A stretch of DNA of 64,000 nucleotides, from positions 248,001 through 312,000 of the forward strand of contig NZ_SELQ01000004.1 in the NCBI RefSeq assembly GCF_004145405.1. The letters are read 5' to 3'. Under the pieces are notes generated by a model, which did not search any database, was not told the origin of the DNA, and saw only the letters and a program-made list of their open reading frames with translations. The position numbers were made by a program, and so were the translations under genes. This DNA comes from Salipiger sp. IMCC34102. Lineage in GTDB: Bacteria > Pseudomonadota > Alphaproteobacteria > Rhodobacterales > Rhodobacteraceae. Positions 61,006 through 64,000 of the stretch are shown here, one piece after another. Positions within the stretch are counted from its first letter, which is position 1; every line of letters starts with the position of its first letter.

Positions 61006-61335
61006 TCATCGCAGTTCCTGCAGACCGGTGGAGCTGTGGCGCCCCGCACGGGGGCTGCCGGTGGACCGCCGGATGGTCTCGACGATGCGTGGGGGCAGGG
61101 GCACGGGAAAGCTCAGCCCCGCCCGGTCGCCGCGACACCAGCGCACGGTGGCGCGGAAGCGAAGGCTCAATACCTCGACCGTGACCGCGTCGGAGCGCCC
61201 GAGGCCGGTGAGCCCCGCAAGACGTGCACCGTTCGGGTTCACGTCCTGAATGATCCCCTGCTGGACGCCAATGCCGCGGTGGACCTTGACCGGGTAGTCC
61301 GTCGGAGATCGTCTGGGCCGAAATCGTTCGTTCAT
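61006..61335 (-). CDS. PilZ-like small protein
   Basis: A 109-residue protein with a short beta-barrel-like core (YPVKVHRGIGVQQGIIQDVNPNGARLAGLTGL ... ALRFRATVRWCRGDRAGLSFPVPLPP) resembling PilZ domains. The first PilZ arginine motif is represented by RFRPRRSP. The D-x-S-x-x-G motif is altered to DVNPNGARLAG, so cyclic-di-GMP binding is doubtful. It converges on yciB with 7 bp between stops. It could be a degenerate PilZ adaptor. Confidence 0.65.
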   Translation of the reverse strand: MNERFRPRRSPTDYPVKVHRGIGVQQGIIQDVNPNGARLAGLTGLGRSDAVTVEVLSLRFRATVRWCRGDRAGLSFPVPLPPRIVETIRRSTGSPRAGRHSSTGLQELR

Positions 61336-61391
61336 GGGCGGACCCCGCAGTGTGTTCCGCGTGGGCTTAACGGGGTCGGGTAAAGCCCCGG

Positions 61392-62045
61392 TTACGACGG
61401 CCGCAGGTCGAGGTGCAGCGCCTGGCCGGCACGGACCGCCGGACGGGCACCGACCTCTTCCAGCCAGCGGGAGAAGTGCGGCTTGTCGTCCAGGGTTTGC
61501 TGCTGGCCTTCCCAAAGCGAGGCCCAGCCCCAGCAGGCCATGTCGGCGATGGTATAGTCCGGCCCCGCGAGGTAGCGGGTCTGCGCCAGTTGAGTGTCCA
61601 TCACGGTGTAGAGCCGGGCGACCTCGGAGCGGTAGCGGTCCTGGGCGTAGGGGATCTCGTGCCCCTTGTTCGGAGCGAATTTCAGGAAATGGTGCGCCTG
61701 GCCCGCCATCGGGCCGAGGCCCCCCATCTGCCACATGAGCCATTGGTCGACGGCGATGCGTGCGCGTTCGTTCGCGCCGCCGAACCGGCCGGTCTTGCGG
61801 GCCAGGTATTGCAGGATCGCGCCCGATTCGAAGATCGAGATGGGGGCGCCGTCGGGACCATCTGGATCGGTGATCGCCGGAATGCGCCCGTTCGGGCTGA
61901 CCGCGCGGAACGCCGCCCCGTGCTGATCGCCCGCGGTGATGTCGACGAGATGCGTGGTGTAGGGCAGGGTGAACTCCTCGAGTGCGATCGAGATCTTCCA
62001 GCCGTTGGGCGTGGGCCAGTAGTAAAGCGCGATGGGGTCTTGCAT
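61392..62045 (-). CDS. Glutathione S-transferase, YfcG/Nu-class-like
   Basis: A 217-residue GST with thioredoxin-like N-domain (IALYYWPTPNGWKISIALEEF; TPNG replaces the usual catalytic Tyr region, as in YfcG; cis-Pro in NGRIPAI; ISIFESGAILQYLARKTG) and an all-helical C-domain (YTIADMACWGWASLWEGQ). YfcG-like enzymes act as disulfide-bond reductases with glutathione. Divergent from the metZ riboswitch region. Confidence 0.92.
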   Translation of the reverse strand: MQDPIALYYWPTPNGWKISIALEEFTLPYTTHLVDITAGDQHGAAFRAVSPNGRIPAITDPDGPDGAPISIFESGAILQYLARKTGRFGGANERARIAVDQWLMWQMGGLGPMAGQAHHFLKFAPNKGHEIPYAQDRYRSEVARLYTVMDTQLAQTRYLAGPDYTIADMACWGWASLWEGQQQTLDDKPHFSRWLEEVGARPAVRAGQALHLDLRPS

Positions 62046-62079
62046 GATCGGGATCCTTCGCGTGCTGCGGAGGGAGGAC

Positions 62080-62113
62080 GCCTCCGGCGGGAGTTTATTT
62101 GGGCCAGATGAAG
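62080..62113 (+). repeat. Short dispersed repeat copy between GST and metZ
   Basis: GCCTCCGGCGGGAG followed by TTTATTTGGGCCAGATGAAG, another member of the family seen at about 45150, 45262 and 51898. Confidence 0.75.
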
Positions 62114-62182
62114 ATGCGCCGGTGCGCCCCGGGGGGCAAGCGGGGATGCTTGACGCGCGGTCGACGGGGGCGTAACCGGGGC

Positions 62183-62238
62183 TGCGTGGGGATTTGATGC
62201 CGGATTGCGGACCACGTTAAACATGCCGCTAAAAGGGT
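62183..62238 (+). promoter_or_regulatory. SAM-II riboswitch upstream of metZ
   Basis: The aptamer shows the paired P1 arms CGTGG (62185) and CCACG, the L1 segment GGATTTGATGCC, and the conserved 3' stretch ACGTTAAACATGCCGCTAAAAGGG (positions about 62212-62237, read here as CACGTTAAAC and GCCGCTAAAAGGG), matching the alphaproteobacterial SAM-II (metA) motif. SAM-II elements control methionine genes, and the next gene is metZ. Confidence 0.9.
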
Positions 62239-62248
62239 GAGGGGCCAG

Positions 62249-62276
62249 CCCCGATGCCTGCGGCGTCGGGGTTTTT
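62249..62276 (+). terminator. Intrinsic terminator as riboswitch expression platform
   Basis: Stem CCCCGATGCC / GGCGTCGGGG (62249-62258 with 62262-62271, one G-U), 3-nt loop, T5. A preceding GGGGCC (62241-62246) could compete with the 5' arm, giving a possible antiterminator. Confidence 0.88.
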
Positions 62277-62298
62277 CTTTGCCCGGAAGGGGCCTGAC

Positions 62299-63483
62299 AT
62301 GACGACATATTCCAAGCGCACGCAAGCGATCCACCACGGCACCCGGCGGTCGGGCTGGGGAGAGGTGAGCGAGGCGATGTTCCTGACGCAGGGCTTCGTC
62401 TATCCCACCGCCGAAGCCGCCCAGGCGCGCTTCGAGGGCGCGGGCCCCGACGAGTTCATCTATGCCCGCTACGGCAATCCCACGGTGCGGATGTTCGAGG
62501 ACCGGATGGCCGCGGCGATGGGCTACGAGGACTGCTTTGCCTGCACCTCCGGCATGGCGGCGGTGAATGGCGCGCTGACGGCGCTCTTGAAGGCGGGCGA
62601 TCACGTGGTGGCGGCGCGGGCGCTCTTCGGGTCCTGTCTTTACGTGCTCGAAGAGGTCCTGGGCCGGTTCGGGGTGGAGATCACGCTGATCGACGGCACG
62701 GATCTGGACGCCTGGGCCGCGGCGATCCGCGACGACACCCGGTTGGTGTTCTTCGAGAGCATCTCGAACCCCACGCTGGAAGTGGTGGACATGGCCGCCG
62801 TGGTGGAGATGGCCCATGCCAAGGGCGCTCTGGTGCTTGCGGACGACGCGATGGCGACACCGGTCTTTTCCTGCGCGGCCGAGGCCGGGGTCGATATCGC
62901 CATCGTCTCGACCACGAAGCACGTGGACGGGCAGGGGCGGATGCTGGGCGGGGCGATCTGCGGGTCGCGCGAGCTGATCCGCGGCCCGGTCGAGACCTAC
63001 ATGAAGCACACCGGCGGGGCGATGAACCCGTTTACCGCCTGGACGCACCTCAAGGGTCTCGAGACGCTGGATCTGCGCGTGCGCGCGCAGGCGGCCAGCG
63101 CCGAGCGGATCGCGGCCTTCCTGGCGGACCACCGGCATGTGGGAAAGATGCGCTATCCCACCCATCCCGACCACCCCCAGCAGGCGCTGGCACAGCGGCA
63201 GGCGTCTTCGGGCGGGACGGTGCTCGCTTTCGAGGTGAAGGGCGGCAAGGGGCCGTGTTTCCAGATGCTCAATGCACTCGAACTGTTCACGATTTCCAAC
63301 AACTTCGCGGACGCCAAGTCGATCGCCACCCATCCCGCGACGACGACCCACCAACGCCTGCCGCAGGAGCAGAAGGATACCCTGGGCATCTCGGACGGGC
63401 TGATCCGCCTGTCGGTGGGGTTGGAGGATGCGGACGATCTGATCGCCGACCTTTCGGCGGCGCTCGACGCGATCGGGACCTGA
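62299..63483 (+). CDS. metZ: O-succinylhomoserine sulfhydrylase
   Basis: PLP enzyme making homocysteine from O-succinylhomoserine and sulfide. The 394-residue product of the Cys/Met metabolism family has YARYGNPTVRMFEDRMAAAMG, a cofactor region SGMAAVNGALTALL, Lys-PLP region STTKHVDGQGRMLGGAI and the end NNFADAKSIATHPATTTHQRL. ATG 62299 with GGAAGGGG upstream. It sits directly behind a SAM-II riboswitch and terminator, so transcription should fall when SAM is high. Confidence 0.96.
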   Translation: MTTYSKRTQAIHHGTRRSGWGEVSEAMFLTQGFVYPTAEAAQARFEGAGPDEFIYARYGNPTVRMFEDRMAAAMGYEDCFACTSGMAAVNGALTALLKAGDHVVAARALFGSCLYVLEEVLGRFGVEITLIDGTDLDAWAAAIRDDTRLVFFESISNPTLEVVDMAAVVEMAHAKGALVLADDAMATPVFSCAAEAGVDIAIVSTTKHVDGQGRMLGGAICGSRELIRGPVETYMKHTGGAMNPFTAWTHLKGLETLDLRVRAQAASAERIAAFLADHRHVGKMRYPTHPDHPQQALAQRQASSGGTVLAFEVKGGKGPCFQMLNALELFTISNNFADAKSIATHPATTTHQRLPQEQKDTLGISDGLIRLSVGLEDADDLIADLSAALDAIGT

Positions 63484-63555
63484 ACCTGGTTTGGTGTCTT
63501 GGCGTCGGGGCGTGAATTCCTATCTAATGGGGTGGACGAAGGGCGGGGGACGGCC

Positions 63556-64000
63556 ATGAACAAGATCACACGCGACGCGCCCGGACCGACCCGGGCGCAG
63601 GCCGAGGAAGCCTTGCAGCTTCTGCGCGACTGGGCTGCGCGGGCGGCCCCCGGCGAGGCGATCCCGCTCGACCCGGAGCTGGCGGACCTGGTGGAGGCGC
63701 CGCGTGCCTCCGACTACCCGGTGCTGGCACATGCCTACCCGGAGGATTTCAAGATCGACGCGGCCTATCGTGCGGGTCTGCCCGATCTGCAGAACGGCCC
63801 CACCAGCCTGATCCGCGGCGCCCGCACGGCGATCCAGCACGTGGGCATCTCGAACTTCCGGCTGCCGATCCGCTACCTCGCGCGGGCGGGGGGCGAGCGG
63901 ACGCTGGAAACCTCCGTCACGGGCACCGTGAGCCTTGAGGCCGAGAAGAAGGGCATCAACATGAGCCGCATCATGCGCACCTTCTACGACTACGCCGAGG
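63556..64000 (+). CDS. folE2: GTP cyclohydrolase FolE2, 5' part
   Basis: Zinc-independent-type GTP cyclohydrolase I that starts folate synthesis. The first 148 residues are visible before the window ends. They contain DLQNGPTSLIRGARTAIQHVGISNFRLPIRYLARAGGERTLETSVTGTVSLEAEKKGINMSRIMRTFYDYAE (at about residues 77-148), the FolE2 core. ATG 63556 has AAGGGCGGGGGA upstream. It lies 72 bp after metZ on the same strand. Confidence 0.93.
   Translation, partial: MNKITRDAPGPTRAQAEEALQLLRDWAARAAPGEAIPLDPELADLVEAPRASDYPVLAHAYPEDFKIDAAYRAGLPDLQNGPTSLIRGARTAIQHVGISNFRLPIRYLARAGGERTLETSVTGTVSLEAEKKGINMSRIMRTFYDYAE

Noticed and set aside
62254-62298. Alternative upstream start for metZ at 62254
   Set aside because: It lies inside the riboswitch terminator and the added residues have no family match; ATG 62299 has a ribosome site.

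Overview
The window is a GC-rich chromosomal segment of an alphaproteobacterium, most likely a Rhodobacterales member (Roseobacter/Rhodobacteraceae type). Support comes from a class I PHA locus with a PhaR repressor and phasin, HlyU-, DUF6324- and DUF6552-like small proteins, a histidine tRNA that lacks G-1 and carries A73, CtrA- and alphaproteobacterial LexA-type sites, a SAM-II riboswitch and a CarD regulator. Genes are tightly packed on both strands. There are no insertion sequences, phage genes, CRISPR arrays or rRNA genes. This is mostly core chromosome with a few accessory inserts.

Layout. 0-5.6 kb: end of an MFS/GPH transporter, then the polyhydroxyalkanoate block phaZ <- -> phaC-phaP-phaR with PhaR-type operators, and a DksA/TraR zinc-finger gene. 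5.6-15.5 kb: a minus-strand amine/amino-acid utilisation locus made of a polar-amino-acid ABC transporter, two glutamine-synthetase-like ligases, a class I amidotransferase and a PuuB-like oxidase. It contains an embedded 29-codon membrane microprotein and is interrupted by a plus-strand LOV-HWE blue-light histidine kinase. 15.7-20.1 kb: dnaG, rpoD, hlyU-like. 20.1-23.1 kb: SDR plus a small acidic protein, a YjbQ protein, and nrdR-ribD behind a pair of perfect DnaA boxes. 23.2-27.9 kb: capsule (group 2 / Kdo-type) export genes kpsC, wza-like and kpsS, with a CtrA box and a 20-bp palindrome, sitting between ribD and ribE. 28.0-31.6 kb: ribE, a four-helix-bundle protein, ribB (RibBX type), ribH, nusB.

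31.6-33.3 kb is the least ordinary stretch: a 92-bp hairpin-rich tandem repeat, a candidate structured RNA with a long closing stem, an apparently leaderless SOS-type promoter on mmcB, and tRNA-His. 33.3-39 kb: rluD-type synthase, rpoH, two oxidoreductases, a small membrane protein, and a CDF metal exporter whose base use differs from its neighbours. 39-46.7 kb: GNAT/pepF, an endonuclease/phosphatase-family protein with an ATP-dependent DNA ligase and ligase-associated exonuclease, and lysophospholipase/SCP2 genes. 46.7-54.8 kb: a TPR protein, a SUV3-like helicase with an Hsp15-like protein, fdxA, carD, purD and xseA. 54.8-64 kb: AlkB-type hydroxylase with a small exported protein, a NuoE-NuoF fusion of the formate-dehydrogenase beta type, lytic transglycosylase, ftsY, yciB, a PilZ-like protein, GST, metZ under a SAM-II riboswitch, and the start of folE2.

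Functional links: carbon storage is controlled locally by PhaR. Replication and nucleotide supply (dnaG, nrdR with DnaA boxes), sigma factors (rpoD, rpoH), riboflavin synthesis and DNA repair (mmcB, ligase/exonuclease, xseA) make this a housekeeping-rich region. Intergenic spaces repeatedly carry one family of short dispersed repeats. All calls come from reading the sequence; no database search was run.
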